Origin: Acinetobacter sp. A47
Lineage (GTDB): Bacteria > Pseudomonadota > Gammaproteobacteria > Pseudomonadales > Moraxellaceae
Direction of reading: 5' to 3'
Length of the DNA stretch: 64,000 bases
NCBI RefSeq assembly: GCF_000805455.1
Contig: NZ_JSUS01000064.1
Span: 248,001-312,000, forward strand
Shown here piece after piece: positions 47,866 through 57,423 of this stretch. The position numbers and the translations under genes are program-made. Position 1 is the first letter of the stretch. Each line of letters begins with the position of its first letter. The notes under the pieces are model-generated. The model was not told the DNA's origin, did not search any database, and worked only from the letters and a program-made list of their open reading frames with translations.

Positions 47866-48396
47866 ATGCAGCCTTTAAAGATATTACAAACAAAACGTCT
47901 GATTTTAAACAGTTTCGAGCGGGAAGATGCGGCATTTGTGCTTGAACTGTTTTCAAATGCACAGGTGCTCGAGTTTTATGATCTGGTTGCCTTTACGGAT
48001 ATTGAGCAGGCTGTTGCACTTATTCAGCGCATGCAGCAGCGCTATCATTCAGCTTCTGGTTTTCGTTATGCGATACGCTTAAAAACGGGTGAAATGATAG
48101 GTAGCTGTGGAGTTAACCGTATTCTTGAAGAAGCTGGCGATTATTGTGTAATGATCGGGTATGACTTGCATCCGGACTATTGGGGATACGGTTATATGCT
48201 TGAGGCACTGACGGCAATGTTGAACCTGATTGGAAATGAGCTGCTGTTTGACCGGAAAATCCGGCATATAGATGCTCAGGTCATGGAACAAAACAATAAG
48301 TCAAAAGGTCTTTTACACAAATTAAAATTTCAACAAATCCAGTCGGTGACTGAAAGAGAGGGGACTCTTTTGCAGTTTAGATTGACGTTATTTTAA
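47866..48396 (+). CDS. GNAT-family N-acetyltransferase (RimJ-like)
   Basis: A 176-residue acetyltransferase of the RimJ/RimL-like group. The N-terminus LQTKRLILNSFEREDAAFVL and the acetyl-CoA-binding region HPDYWGYGYMLEALTAML (about 110-127) are clear. The C-terminal half has the usual N-NKSKGLLHKLKFQ element. The substrate could be a ribosomal protein or a small amine. I start at 47866 with GTGAGAG upstream; a start at 47839 lies just after the thioesterase stop and has no good site. Confidence 0.86.
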   Translation: MQPLKILQTKRLILNSFEREDAAFVLELFSNAQVLEFYDLVAFTDIEQAVALIQRMQQRYHSASGFRYAIRLKTGEMIGSCGVNRILEEAGDYCVMIGYDLHPDYWGYGYMLEALTAMLNLIGNELLFDRKIRHIDAQVMEQNNKSKGLLHKLKFQQIQSVTEREGTLLQFRLTLF

Positions 48397-48560
48397 GATC
48401 GGCGGATAGAGAAACAAAACCATACTGAAAGAGATGTCTCGCTGTAAATTTCTTTCGTCTTCATAACGACCTTCTGTTATAATCGCCAACAATTTTATTA
48501 AACCGCTTTGGCTCATTACTTTTTATAAGTATAGGGCGTTCTATTTTCTTAAGGTAACCC

Positions 48561-50378
48561 ATGGCGCAAGCTAAAAAATCCGTAGATATCAAAAATATAC
48601 GCAATTTCTCGATCATTGCACATATTGACCATGGTAAGTCAACTCTGGCTGACCGTTTCATTCAGATGTGTGGTGGTTTACAAGATCGTGAGATGCAAGC
48701 TCAAGTATTAGACTCTATGGAGCTTGAGCGTGAGCGTGGGATTACAATCAAAGCCGCTTCGGTGACGTTGTATTACACCCATCCGAATGGTCAGGAATAT
48801 CAACTAAACTTCATTGATACACCGGGACACGTTGACTTCTCCTATGAAGTATCACGCTCTTTGGCAGCTTGTGAGGGAGCATTACTGGTTGTTGATGCTG
48901 CACAAGGGGTTGAAGCTCAGTCGGTAGCAAACTGCTATACCGCAATCGAGCAGGGGCTGGAAGTTCTTCCTATCTTGAACAAGATTGACTTGCCTCAGGC
49001 AGAACCTGAGCGCGTGATCCATGAAATTGAAGAAATTATCGGGATCGAAGCAACAGATGCACCCACCTGTTCTGCAAAAACAGGTTTAGGTGTTGAAGGT
49101 GTTCTGGAGCGTCTTGTAGATGTTATTCCGGCACCTGAAGGTGACCGTGATGCATCCCTGCAGGCCCTGATTATTGACTCGTGGTTTGATAACTATTTAG
49201 GAGTTGTTTCTCTTGTCCGTATCAAGCAAGGTCGTATCCGCAAGGGCGACAAGATGCTGGTCAAGTCAACAGGCCAGACCCATCCGGTAACTTCGGTTGG
49301 GGTGTTTAACCCGAAACATACCGAAACGGATATCCTCGAAGCAGGTGAAGTCGGCTTTGTGATTGCAGGTATTAAAGATATTTTTGGTGCGCCAGTCGGT
49401 GATACCATTACGCTTGCATCGACGCCTGAAGTACAGACCTTACCAGGTTTTAAAAAGGTCAAACCGCAGGTTTATGCCGGACTTTTCCCGATCGATTCAA
49501 GCGATTTTGAACCGTTCCGTGAGGCGCTACAAAAATTACAAATTAACGATTCAGCTTTATTCTTTGAACCGGAAAGTTCAGATGCATTAGGCTTTGGTTT
49601 CCGTTGTGGCTTCTTGGGAATGCTACACATGGAGATTGTACAAGAGCGTTTGGAACGTGAGTATGACCTGGATCTGATCAGTTCAGCACCGACCGTTATT
49701 TATGAAGCCCTGACCAAGAAAGGCGATATCATTTATATCGACAGCCCATCAAAAATGCCGGATGGCTCTACGGTTGAAGACCTGCGTGAACCGATTGCCG
49801 AGTGCCATATTCTTGTGCCGCAAGAGTATCTTGGTAATGTCATGACTTTATGTATCGAGCGCCGTGGTGTGCAAAAAGACATGAAATTCCTGGGGAATCA
49901 GGTTTCTGTCACTTTTGAAATTCCAATGGCAGAAGTGGTCATGGACTTCTTTGACAAATTAAAATCATGTTCGCGTGGCTTTGCATCACTCGACTATAAC
50001 TTTGTCCGTTTTGAAAGTTCAGCTCTGGTTAAGGTAGATGTATTAATTAATAGCGAGAAGGTCGATGCCTTGGCTATGATTTGCCACCGTCAGGATGCGC
50101 GCCATCGTGGTATTGCACTGGTCGAGAAAATGAAAGACCTTATTCCGCGTCAAATGTATGATGTGGCGATTCAGGCAGCAATCGGTGCACAGATCATTGC
50201 CCGTTCTACCGTAAAAGCCATGCGTAAAAACGTACTGGCCAAATGTTATGGTGGTGACGTTTCACGTAAGAAGAAACTTCTTGCGAAGCAGAAAGAAGGT
50301 AAGAAACGTATGAAGCAGGTGGGAAGTGTTGAAATTCCACAAGAAGCGTTCCTGGCTGTATTAAAAGTCGATAGATAA
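48561..50378 (+). CDS. lepA: Elongation factor 4 (LepA)
   Basis: Ribosome-associated GTPase active in translation initiation or elongation recovery. The 605-residue protein has G1 AHIDHGKST at 20-28 and G3 [12 protein letters not shown] near 82-93; NKID gives base specificity. EF-G-like domains and the unique C-terminal domain ([18 protein letters not shown]) follow. AAGG is 8 nt before the ATG. It heads the lepA-lepB cluster and a hairpin separates it from lepB. Confidence 0.97.
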   Translation: MAQAKKSVDIKNIRNFSIIAHIDHGKSTLADRFIQMCGGLQDREMQAQVLDSMELERERGITIKAASVTLYYTHPNGQEYQLNFIDTPGHVDFSYEVSRSLAACEGALLVVDAAQGVEAQSVANCYTAIEQGLEVLPILNKIDLPQAEPERVIHEIEEIIGIEATDAPTCSAKTGLGVEGVLERLVDVIPAPEGDRDASLQALIIDSWFDNYLGVVSLVRIKQGRIRKGDKMLVKSTGQTHPVTSVGVFNPKHTETDILEAGEVGFVIAGIKDIFGAPVGDTITLASTPEVQTLPGFKKVKPQVYAGLFPIDSSDFEPFREALQKLQINDSALFFEPESSDALGFGFRCGFLGMLHMEIVQERLEREYDLDLISSAPTVIYEALTKKGDIIYIDSPSKMPDGSTVEDLREPIAECHILVPQEYLGNVMTLCIERRGVQKDMKFLGNQVSVTFEIPMAEVVMDFFDKLKSCSRGFASLDYNFVRFESSALVKVDVLINSEKVDALAMICHRQDARHRGIALVEKMKDLIPRQMYDVAIQAAIGAQIIARSTVKAMRKNVLAKCYGGDVSRKKKLLAKQKEGKKRMKQVGSVEIPQEAFLAVLKVDR

Positions 50379-50386
50379 AGAAATGA

Positions 50387-50412
50387 GGCCGGATAAAGTA
50401 TTTTATCCGGCC
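50387..50412 (+). other. Perfect 11-bp hairpin between lepA and lepB
   Basis: GGCCGGATAAA at 50387-50397 pairs with TTTATCCGGCC at 50402-50412 around a 4-nt loop. No T run follows, so it could be a partial terminator, a pause site or a processing hairpin. Confidence 0.55.
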
Positions 50413-50446
50413 AGAAGACGGGCAGTGAGACTGCAAGAGAGGGTTT

Positions 50447-51310
50447 GTGGATTTTGATTTTAATTTGATTCTGGTACCGGCAACACTAATTTTCTTTTTG
50501 GTGTGGTTGCTTGATAAGTTGGTGTTCAAACAACGTGCAACCAAAGGACGGAATCAGGAAAATTTTCTGATCACATGGGCATATGATTTTTGGCCAGTTC
50601 TGGCGGTCGTACTGATTCTGCGTTCTTTCTTATATGAACCGTTTAATATTCCTTCTGACTCGATGGTACCGACCCTGGAGACAGGTGATTTTATTCTGGT
50701 CAATAAATTTGATTATGGTTTGCGTCTTCCTGTAGTGAACACTAAAGTGGTCAATGTCGGCGAGCCTAAGCGTGGCGAAGTGATCGTATTCCGTTATCCG
50801 CCACAGCCTACGATTAGCTATATCAAGCGTGTCGTCGGGTTGCCGGGTGACCATATCCAGTTTAAAGCGGGTGAGTTAACCATTAATGGTCAGCAGATTG
50901 CAAAGGTTGCGACCCAGTTCTCGCGTGAAAAAGACCAGCAAGATACGCCAACAGCTTTGTATTTTAAAGAAACCTTGGGTGAACACCAGCATTTGATCCG
51001 TTATCTGGAAGGGCGTAACCCGCTGGTTGAGCAATTCCAGTTTGCCCAGCTAAAAGGGGCAGAAGCCCTGGTTCCATTTGTGGCCAAAGCCAATGATGTC
51101 TTTATTCAGAGCAATGGGCAAGATTGGGAAGTGACTGTGCCGGAAGGACAGTACTTTGCAATGGGTGATAACCGTGACCAGAGTGCAGACAGTCGTTTCT
51201 GGGGCTTTGTACCAGAAGCGAACTTAACAGGCCGTGCTTTTTATATATGGATGCATAAAGAGCCAGGCTTTAATCTTCCAAGTTTCAACCGAAATGGTAA
51301 GATTGACTGA
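50447..51310 (+). CDS. lepB: Signal peptidase I
   Basis: Cleaves Sec and Tat signal peptides at the inner membrane. The start is GTG at 50447 with AGAGAGGG 3-10 nt upstream; no ATG fits. The 287-residue protein has an N-terminal helix (5-23) and a second one (48-62). The catalytic Ser72 lies in IPSDSMVPTL and Lys127 in SYIKRVVGLPGD; GDNRDQSADSRFWG is the later conserved box. It is followed by a DUF4845 gene. Confidence 0.96.
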   Translation: MDFDFNLILVPATLIFFLVWLLDKLVFKQRATKGRNQENFLITWAYDFWPVLAVVLILRSFLYEPFNIPSDSMVPTLETGDFILVNKFDYGLRLPVVNTKVVNVGEPKRGEVIVFRYPPQPTISYIKRVVGLPGDHIQFKAGELTINGQQIAKVATQFSREKDQQDTPTALYFKETLGEHQHLIRYLEGRNPLVEQFQFAQLKGAEALVPFVAKANDVFIQSNGQDWEVTVPEGQYFAMGDNRDQSADSRFWGFVPEANLTGRAFYIWMHKEPGFNLPSFNRNGKID

Positions 51311-51334
51311 TAAAAACATAAAGGAAATATAAAG

Positions 51335-51712
51335 ATGCGTAAATCTCAACTTGGGACTTCGTATATTGCAATTTTATTTGGGGTGGTTTTGTTTGCAGTT
51401 GCCGTGAAGGCGGCAATTGCGATCTGGCCAGCATACTGGGATGACAAGCTGATTAATAATCAGATTGAAAGCCTGTTAAAAGACAGTCCGGCAGATATTA
51501 CACCGAGTAAATTTGCTTCCCAGATGGATCAACGTTTTGATATGAACGGTATCCGTGATCTGCATTTTAAGGATATTGCGCAAGTGACTTATAAAGATGA
51601 TCTTGTCGTGGTAAAGAAGTATGAAATCCGTAAGCCTTTCATGCTAAATATTAGTCTAGTTATGACCTTTGAGAAGACTTTTGACCAAAAATCTGCAAAA
51701 CAAGCTCAATGA
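51335..51712 (+). CDS. DUF4845 family membrane protein
   Basis: A 125-residue protein with one N-terminal membrane helix (about 8-32) and a small periplasmic domain. DUF4845 proteins typically sit between lepB and rnc in gammaproteobacteria, as here; their function is unknown. The segment GIRDLHFKDIAQVTYKDDLVVVKKYEIR is family-like. Its 3' end overlaps the rnc start by about 32 nt. Confidence 0.88.
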   Translation: MRKSQLGTSYIAILFGVVLFAVAVKAAIAIWPAYWDDKLINNQIESLLKDSPADITPSKFASQMDQRFDMNGIRDLHFKDIAQVTYKDDLVVVKKYEIRKPFMLNISLVMTFEKTFDQKSAKQAQ

Positions 51713-52376
51713 TACGCGGCTGCAAGGGCGAATTGGTCACCAGTTTAAACAGATTGACTTGTTGAAACTGGCATTGACCCATCGCTCTGTGAGCCATAAA
51801 CACAATTATGAACGCCTAGAATTTCTAGGCGATTCATTATTGGGAATGATCGTTGCGAATTATTTGTACCATGCTTATCCTCTTGAAAATGAGGGGCGCT
51901 TGACGCGTATGCGGGCAACGCTGGTGCGACAGGAAGCATTGGGAAAAATCGCAAATGATTTACAGCTGAGTCGGTCATTAATTTTAAGCACTGGCGAGCT
52001 AAAATCGGGTGGCCATCACCGGGAATCGATTTTGGCAGATACAGTAGAGGCAATTATTGGTGCGATTTATTTAGACAGCAATGATCTCAACCTGTTGGAA
52101 CGCATTGTGCTAAAATGGTATGAACCATATCTTGATCATATCGAACCGACAGATCAACTGAAAGACCCGAAATCACGTTTACAAGAGTATTTACAAGCAC
52201 GTAAAAAACCTCTCCCAGTTTACGAGGTTGTAGATATTCAGGGCGATGCGCCAAATCAGCATTTCAAGGTGGAATGTCTGGTTGATGGATTGCCAAAAAT
52301 TCAAGGCGAGGGCTCAAGTCGTCGTTTTGCCGAACAAACGGCAGCGGCAGAGATTTTAAAATTATTGGAGCAATAA
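51681..52376 (+). CDS. rnc: Ribonuclease III
   Basis: Double-strand RNA endonuclease that processes rRNA precursors and mRNAs. The signature [12 protein letters not shown] is at about 44-55, and the acidic residue in [13 protein letters not shown] near 120. The C-terminal dsRNA-binding domain spans about 155-228. I prefer the TTG at 51681, GAGAAG upstream, giving MTKNLQNK and 231 residues; a TTG at 51669 would add four. A non-ATG start inside the previous gene is consistent with low, coupled expression. Confidence 0.93.
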   Translation: MTKNLQNKLNDTRLQGRIGHQFKQIDLLKLALTHRSVSHKHNYERLEFLGDSLLGMIVANYLYHAYPLENEGRLTRMRATLVRQEALGKIANDLQLSRSLILSTGELKSGGHHRESILADTVEAIIGAIYLDSNDLNLLERIVLKWYEPYLDHIEPTDQLKDPKSRLQEYLQARKKPLPVYEVVDIQGDAPNQHFKVECLVDGLPKIQGEGSSRRFAEQTAAAEILKLLEQ

Positions 52377-52380
52377 CCTG

Positions 52381-53406
52381 ATGTCCCATTCAAATGAAAA
52401 TACGCCAGAGGCCGCTGAGCAGCACGATGGCAATAACCTGATTGATCAATTTTTTAGTTCTCAAGGAACCACGATTCCTTCAGATTTTAAAAGCGGTTTT
52501 GTTGCGATTGTAGGTCGCCCGAACGTTGGTAAGTCGACCTTGATGAACCATTTATTGGGTCAGAAATTATCAATTACTTCGCGTAAGCCACAAACCACAC
52601 GTCACAAGATTGTCGGCATTGATTCGCGTGAAAAATCTCAGGCGGTATTTGTGGATACGCCGGGGATGCATAAGAAAGAAGTCCGTGCCATCAATAAAAT
52701 GATGAACCGTGCTGCGCACTCGGCATTGCGTGATGTGAATCTGGTGCTGTTTGTGGTAGATGCTCAGAAGTGGACTCAAAATGATGAGCTGGTTCTGGAA
52801 AAGCTGAAAAATGCAGATATGCCAGTGATTCTGGTGATCAACAAGCTGGATACTTTCGAGAACAAGAACGAAGCCTTGCCTTTGATCCAGGAGCGTGCCA
52901 AGTTAATGAACTTTGCCGAAATCGTTCCTGTATCTGCCTTGCGTGGTGCCAATCTTGAACACTTGCGTGATACGATTGAAAAGTACCTGCCATATCAGCC
53001 GCCATTATATTCACTGGACCAGATTACCGATCGTTCTGAACGCTTCCTTGCGAGTGAAATTATTCGTGAGAAAATCATGCGTCAGCTGGGTGAGGAACTG
53101 CCATACGATTTGACGGTACAGATCGAATCTTTCAAAACAGAAGAAGCGACTGTCAATGAAAAAACCGGTCGTTTAAAGCCACCTTGTACCTATATTGATG
53201 CAACCATCTTTGTTGAGCGCCAAGGGCAAAAAGCCATTGTGATTGGCGATAAAGGTGCGAAGCTGAAAAGTATCGGGATGGATGCACGTGCAGACATGGA
53301 AAAAATGTTTGAACAGAAGATCATGCTGACACTTTGGGTAAAAGTGAAGGGCGGCTGGTCTGATGATGAGCGTGCACTGAAAAGCTTGGGTTATAGCGAT
53401 ATTTAA
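52381..53406 (+). CDS. era: GTPase Era
   Basis: GTP-binding protein needed for 16S rRNA maturation and 30S assembly. G1 GRPNVGKST is at 45-53, G3 DTPG near 93, and NKLD later gives guanine specificity. The C-terminal KH domain includes [20 protein letters not shown] (about 285-305). At 341 residues it is about 40 longer than E. coli Era because of an acidic, probably disordered N-terminal extension (residues 1-38). It starts 4 nt after the rnc stop. Confidence 0.96.
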   Translation: MSHSNENTPEAAEQHDGNNLIDQFFSSQGTTIPSDFKSGFVAIVGRPNVGKSTLMNHLLGQKLSITSRKPQTTRHKIVGIDSREKSQAVFVDTPGMHKKEVRAINKMMNRAAHSALRDVNLVLFVVDAQKWTQNDELVLEKLKNADMPVILVINKLDTFENKNEALPLIQERAKLMNFAEIVPVSALRGANLEHLRDTIEKYLPYQPPLYSLDQITDRSERFLASEIIREKIMRQLGEELPYDLTVQIESFKTEEATVNEKTGRLKPPCTYIDATIFVERQGQKAIVIGDKGAKLKSIGMDARADMEKMFEQKIMLTLWVKVKGGWSDDERALKSLGYSDI

Positions 53407-53420
53407 GAATGGGAACCGGT

Positions 53421-53615
53421 ATGAAAACAACAATCCGTGTATTGGCAGTTGTGTCGTGTATTTTGATGTTGCAAGGTTGTGTACATAAGCTGGTAACGGT
53501 ACCTGTTAAAGTCGCTTATAAGACCACCAAAGGTGTTGTAAAAGGAACGGCTGCTGTAGTGGGTGCCGTGATTCCTGATGGTGATGATGAAAAGGATGAA
53601 AAGAAAAAGGACTAA
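53421..53615 (+). CDS. Small lipoprotein (NF038104-like)
   Basis: A 64-residue lipoprotein with a lipobox ending at Cys20 (LQGC). The mature peptide is VHKLVTVPVKVAYKTTKG-like, then a hydrophobic repeat and a highly charged Asp/Glu/Lys tail. It resembles the NF038104 lipoprotein family of Acinetobacter as I remember it. I start at ATG 53421; a start at 53409 adds four residues ahead of the basic n-region. It is wedged between era and recO, a place without a lipoprotein in most gammaproteobacteria. Confidence 0.75.
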   Translation: MKTTIRVLAVVSCILMLQGCVHKLVTVPVKVAYKTTKGVVKGTAAVVGAVIPDGDDEKDEKKKD

Positions 53616-53624
53616 TATCATCCC

Positions 53625-54335
53625 ATGATGCGTAATGAAGTCTTGCATGGCTATTTGATTCATCATCGTAAATATCGTGAAAAAAGCCATATCGTGCATT
53701 TATTTACGCAAGAATATGGTCGGGTGGATGGAATCTTAAGACAGATTCCGCCACCGCAGTATCAGCCGGTCTGTTTACAAGCCACTGGTAAGTCCGAGCT
53801 TAAAAACTTCACTAAACTCGAAATCCTGAACCAGCCTGTTTTCTTTCATGGTGATGCATTTTTTGCTGGCTTTTATTTAAATGAAATCGTGTTGCGCCTT
53901 TGTCCGCTTGAAGAAGCCATGCCGCAAACTTTCCAGCAATATCAGTTGACCTTGTTGCAATTACAACAACTTGCCTCACATGAACAGGCCGCTTTGTTTT
54001 TGCGGCAAATCCTGCGCCAATTCGAGCATGTTTTATTGCAAGAGTTGGGCTATGCCATTGATTTTTCTGTTGATGCCAATCAGCAGGAGATCCTGCCTGT
54101 TCGGCATTACCTGTTTCAGTTGAATGATGGCTTTTTGCCGGTTGCACAAGCAGCATCACGTTCGACACTTTCCGGTTCGCTGATTGCTGCGATGCAAAAC
54201 TATGAAGATGGACGGGATTTTTCTCACGAACAATTACAGTTATTAGGTAAACTATATCGCCAAATGATTAGTTCATTATTGGGTGACCGGCCTTTAAAAA
54301 GCCGTCAACTCTGGATCCAGAGTACACAAACTTGA
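53625..54335 (+). CDS. recO: DNA repair protein RecO
   Basis: Mediator that loads RecA at gaps and anneals SSB-coated strands. The 236-residue protein has the N-terminal OB-fold ([35 protein letters not shown]) and a helical C-terminal domain. Length is normal. Two adjacent ATGs at 53625 and 53628 are both possible starts; no strong ribosome-binding site is present, which fits a low-level protein. Confidence 0.93.
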   Translation: MMRNEVLHGYLIHHRKYREKSHIVHLFTQEYGRVDGILRQIPPPQYQPVCLQATGKSELKNFTKLEILNQPVFFHGDAFFAGFYLNEIVLRLCPLEEAMPQTFQQYQLTLLQLQQLASHEQAALFLRQILRQFEHVLLQELGYAIDFSVDANQQEILPVRHYLFQLNDGFLPVAQAASRSTLSGSLIAAMQNYEDGRDFSHEQLQLLGKLYRQMISSLLGDRPLKSRQLWIQSTQT

Positions 54336-54390
54336 TCTTCCGGATGTATTTGACATCATTATTCGGGACGAAAACGATAGGATATTTTTT

Positions 54391-55119
54391 ATGGCTGCAA
54401 TCTTGGGTGTAAACATCGATCATGTTGCAACATTGAGACAGGCACGTGGTACAACTTACCCTGATCCGGTTCAGGCTGCCCTGGTTTGTGAACAGGCGGG
54501 TGCAGAGGGGATTACCTTGCATTTACGTGAAGATCGTCGCCATATACAGGATGATGATGTGCGTCGTATGCGACCATTATTGCAAACACGTATGAATCTG
54601 GAACTGGCTGTGACAGATGAAATGGTTGAGTTTGCCAAGGAAATCCAGCCACAGCATGTCTGTTTTGTGCCTGAGCGTCGTCAGGAAGTGACTACCGAAG
54701 GTGGTCTGGATGTGGTAGGACACTTTAAAAAAGTACAGGCGGCTACACGGGCACTTACTGCAATTGGCAGTGATGTATCATTATTTATTGATGCTGATCT
54801 TGCACAGATTGATGCTGCAGTCGCCTGTGGTGCACCTACCATCGAGATTCATACGGGTGCTTATGCGGATGCTGAAACCGATGAGCAGCAACAGGCTGAG
54901 TTGGTGCGTATTATCAAGGCTGCCGAATATGCTGCAGCCAAAGGTCTGGTGGTCAATGCCGGTCATGGTTTAAACCTGAATAATGTGGCTGCGATTGCTG
55001 CGATTCCCCAAATCCATGAGCTAAACATCGGACATTCGATTATTGCAGAAAGTGTATTTGTGGGCCTTGCTCAAGCGGTAAAAGATATGAAGGCAGCGAT
55101 TGAGGCTGCTGCGAGATAA
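54391..55119 (+). CDS. pdxJ: Pyridoxine 5'-phosphate synthase
   Basis: Condenses 1-deoxyxylulose 5-phosphate with 3-amino-2-oxopropyl phosphate to make pyridoxine phosphate, in the DXP-dependent route. The 242-residue TIM barrel starts [20 protein letters not shown], with the conserved [16 protein letters not shown] at about 40-55. The catalytic region [12 protein letters not shown] is near the end. It follows recO as in E. coli and is 2 nt before miaE. Confidence 0.97.
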   Translation: MAAILGVNIDHVATLRQARGTTYPDPVQAALVCEQAGAEGITLHLREDRRHIQDDDVRRMRPLLQTRMNLELAVTDEMVEFAKEIQPQHVCFVPERRQEVTTEGGLDVVGHFKKVQAATRALTAIGSDVSLFIDADLAQIDAAVACGAPTIEIHTGAYADAETDEQQQAELVRIIKAAEYAAAKGLVVNAGHGLNLNNVAAIAAIPQIHELNIGHSIIAESVFVGLAQAVKDMKAAIEAAAR

Positions 55120-55121
55120 AA

Positions 55122-55778
55122 ATGAGTAGTATAGATTACGATGAGTTAATGCAACCTGTTATTGCGTTTTTAGGTTGTACCACTCCTCAGGCATGGCTGG
55201 ATGAAGCGCTGAACAATCTGGACATTCTGATGCAGGACCATGCCAATTGTGAGAAAAAAGCTGCCGGAACGGCCATGAATCTGATGTTCCGCTATAGTTT
55301 TTTTACCGATTTACAGGTCAAGTTGGCACAACTGGTTCGTGAAGAGATGCTGCATTATGAGCAGGTGTTGCAATTCATGAATAAACGTGGTCAGGAGTGG
55401 AAAGGGTTGAGTGCAGGGCGTTATGCAGGTGAGTTGCGTAAAGAAATCCGGACTTATGAACCGGAAGCCCTGATTGATGTGATGATTATTGGTGCATTTG
55501 TCGAAGCACGCTCATGTGAGCGTTTCTATGCGCTGGCACCGATTGTAGATGATGAGCTGGGGCGTTACTACCGTTATTTGCTTAAGTCTGAATCTCGTCA
55601 TTTTGAGGACTATCTGGCCTTGGCACTGGATGTCGCAAAATCTGCAAAACTCAAAGACCCGGAAGAAGATATTCAGCAGCGGATCAGGCATATCCGTGAA
55701 GTGGAGAAAAATCTGATTTTAAGTCCGGATGATACTTTCCGTTTCCATAGTGGGGTACCGGCGAAAGTACCTGCTTAA
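55122..55778 (+). CDS. miaE: tRNA 2-methylthio-N6-isopentenyladenosine hydroxylase MiaE
   Basis: Diiron monooxygenase that hydroxylates the ms2i6A37 modification of tRNAs. The 218-residue helical protein has the ferritin-like metal-binding pattern: Glu/His residues in CEKKAAGTAMNLMFRY, REEMLHYEQVL, and later VEARSCERFY with KSESRHFEDYL. It ends just before a strong terminator that closes the pdxJ-miaE end of the cluster. Confidence 0.9.
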   Translation: MSSIDYDELMQPVIAFLGCTTPQAWLDEALNNLDILMQDHANCEKKAAGTAMNLMFRYSFFTDLQVKLAQLVREEMLHYEQVLQFMNKRGQEWKGLSAGRYAGELRKEIRTYEPEALIDVMIIGAFVEARSCERFYALAPIVDDELGRYYRYLLKSESRHFEDYLALALDVAKSAKLKDPEEDIQQRIRHIREVEKNLILSPDDTFRFHSGVPAKVPA

Positions 55779-55788
55779 GCTGAACATA

Positions 55789-55818
55789 AAAACCTCTGAG
55801 CAAACAGGGGTTTTTTTT
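55789..55818 (+). terminator. Terminator of the lepA-to-miaE cluster
   Basis: AAAACCTCTG at 55789-55798 pairs with CAGGGGTTTT at 55805-55814 (one G-U-type mismatch), followed by T8. Confidence 0.85.
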
Positions 55819-55853
55819 ATATCTGTGCTATGGATGTAGCTATATACCCCCAT

Positions 55854-55885
55854 AAAAAAAGCCCAGATCAATAATCTGGGCTTTT
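55854..55885 (-). terminator. Terminator of the tRNA-Asn genes
   Basis: AAAGCCCAGAT at 55858-55868 pairs with ATCTGGGCTTT at 55874-55884 around CAATA. The A run on its left reads as the T tract of the leftward tRNA transcript. Confidence 0.85.
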
Positions 55886-55893
55886 TAGAATCT

Positions 55894-55969
55894 TGGCTCT
55901 CCCACCTGGGCTCGAACCAGGGACCTGCGGATTAACAGTCCGTCGCTCTACCGACTGAGCTATGGGAGA
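55894..55969 (-). tRNA. tRNA-Asn (GTT), copy 1
   Basis: A 76-nt cloverleaf read leftward, with the CCA end encoded (55894-55896). Acceptor arms TCTCCCA and TGGGAGA pair fully; the D-arm AGCTCAGTCGGTAGAGC, anticodon loop CTGTTAA (GTT at 55936-55934) and TTCGAGCC T-loop are normal. It differs from copy 2 only at pair 6-67. Confidence 0.97.
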
Positions 55970-55978
55970 ATAGTAGAT

Positions 55979-56054
55979 TGGCTCTCCAACCTGGGCTCGA
56001 ACCAGGGACCTGCGGATTAACAGTCCGTCGCTCTACCGACTGAGCTATTGGAGA
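55979..56054 (-). tRNA. tRNA-Asn (GTT), copy 2
   Basis: A 76-nt tRNA, 9 nt from copy 1, with encoded CCA (55979-55981). Acceptor arms TCTCCAA and TTGGAGA. Anticodon GTT at 56021-56019. It is the promoter-proximal copy on the leftward transcript. Confidence 0.97.
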
Positions 56055-56196
56055 ATCTGATGCGCATTTTAGGCATGAAAAGCAGATGCGTCAACAACAA
56101 TAGTAAATAAAATTAATCGTTTGCTTGATTAATAGTCTTTTTGGCACAAAGTGATCAAAAAATACTAGCAAAACAACTTATTTACTTAAAAATTAA

Positions 56197-57423
56197 TCAG
56201 TTAATGTGTTGTTCCTTAAACTTTGCCAGTGCTTCAATTCGATACTGAATCAGCATTTCACCAATTTCCGGGCCGGTCACATGTTCAGGTAAATCCTGCG
56301 CACGGATATTTCTGACGATTTGCATTGCATCTAACATATATTGCGCTTGCGGATAAGGACGTTGTTCCAGACCTAAACGGCCTTTGGCATCACATTCACA
56401 GGCCTGCACAAAAGCTTCTACTTTTTCCGGTCGACGCAGTACATCCAGACGTTGTAACAGACGCCATAAAGTACCGGGTTTCAGGTTTTTTGCCTGATGG
56501 CATTTTAAATGTTCCTTACATACAATCAGGGCCAGACTCTTCAGCGCAGCCGGAACCTTCAGACGGTCACAAATTTGAGTAACAGGCTGGATTCCTCGTT
56601 CTTCATGCATGATGTGTCGTGGTAGCTCCTCAACCGGGGTGAGGGCCTTACCCAGATCATGAACCAGTACGGCAAAACGCACTTCAAGGGCATAGTCTGC
56701 AAGGCAGGCCTGTTTAAGCGCCATCAGGGTATGCACACCGCAATCGATCTCAGGATGATATTCCGGGCGTTGAGGAATGCCGAATAATGCGTTGATTTCT
56801 GGAAATAGGACTTCCAGGGCATCACATGCTTTCAGAACCTGAAAATAAACATCGGCATGCGTTTCCATCAAGGCACGCGAGGTTTCTTTCCAGACACGTT
56901 CCGGAGTGAGCGCACTTAATTCTCCTGATCGGGCAATTGTTTGCATCAGTTGCAGGGTTTCATCGGCCACTGAGAACCCGTAAGGTGCATAACGGGCAGC
57001 AAATCGCGCTACACGGAGTACACGTAATGGATCTTCGGTAAAAGCGTCGGAAACATGACGCAGGATTTTGTGTTCCAGATCCTGTTGACCCCCATAAGGA
57101 TCATAAATTTTTCCGGTTTCATCCATGGCCATGGCATTGATGGTCAGGTCACGGCGGATCAGGTCATCTTCTAGTGTGACACTGCGATCTGTAAAGAACT
57201 GGAAGCCATGATAACCTACACCAGATTTACGTTCGGTGCGTGCGAGTGCGTATTCTTCTTTTGTTTTTGGATGTAAAAATACAGGAAAATCCTTACCGAC
57301 AGGTTGATAACCTTCAGCCAATAATTGTTCTGGTGTTGCTCCAACCACCACATAATCTTTTTCGTGATAGGGGTAGCCGAGTAAGTGATCCCGGACTGCA
57401 CCGCCTACTAAATAAACTTGCAT
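56197..57423 (-). CDS. cca: CCA-adding tRNA nucleotidyltransferase
   Basis: Adds or repairs the 3' CCA of tRNAs. From ATG 57423 the protein has 408 residues. The class II signature GGAVRDHLLG is at 7-16 with metal-binding residues in HEKDYVVVGA (20-29); RRDLTINAMA follows near 110. The HD domain has VLVHDLGKALTP, and the bifunctional multi-domain length fits E. coli Cca. The ribosome-binding site AGAGG lies inside the stem of the maeB terminator, 7 nt before the ATG. Confidence 0.95.
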   Translation of the reverse strand: MQVYLVGGAVRDHLLGYPYHEKDYVVVGATPEQLLAEGYQPVGKDFPVFLHPKTKEEYALARTERKSGVGYHGFQFFTDRSVTLEDDLIRRDLTINAMAMDETGKIYDPYGGQQDLEHKILRHVSDAFTEDPLRVLRVARFAARYAPYGFSVADETLQLMQTIARSGELSALTPERVWKETSRALMETHADVYFQVLKACDALEVLFPEINALFGIPQRPEYHPEIDCGVHTLMALKQACLADYALEVRFAVLVHDLGKALTPVEELPRHIMHEERGIQPVTQICDRLKVPAALKSLALIVCKEHLKCHQAKNLKPGTLWRLLQRLDVLRRPEKVEAFVQACECDAKGRLGLEQRPYPQAQYMLDAMQIVRNIRAQDLPEHVTGPEIGEMLIQYRIEALAKFKEQHIN

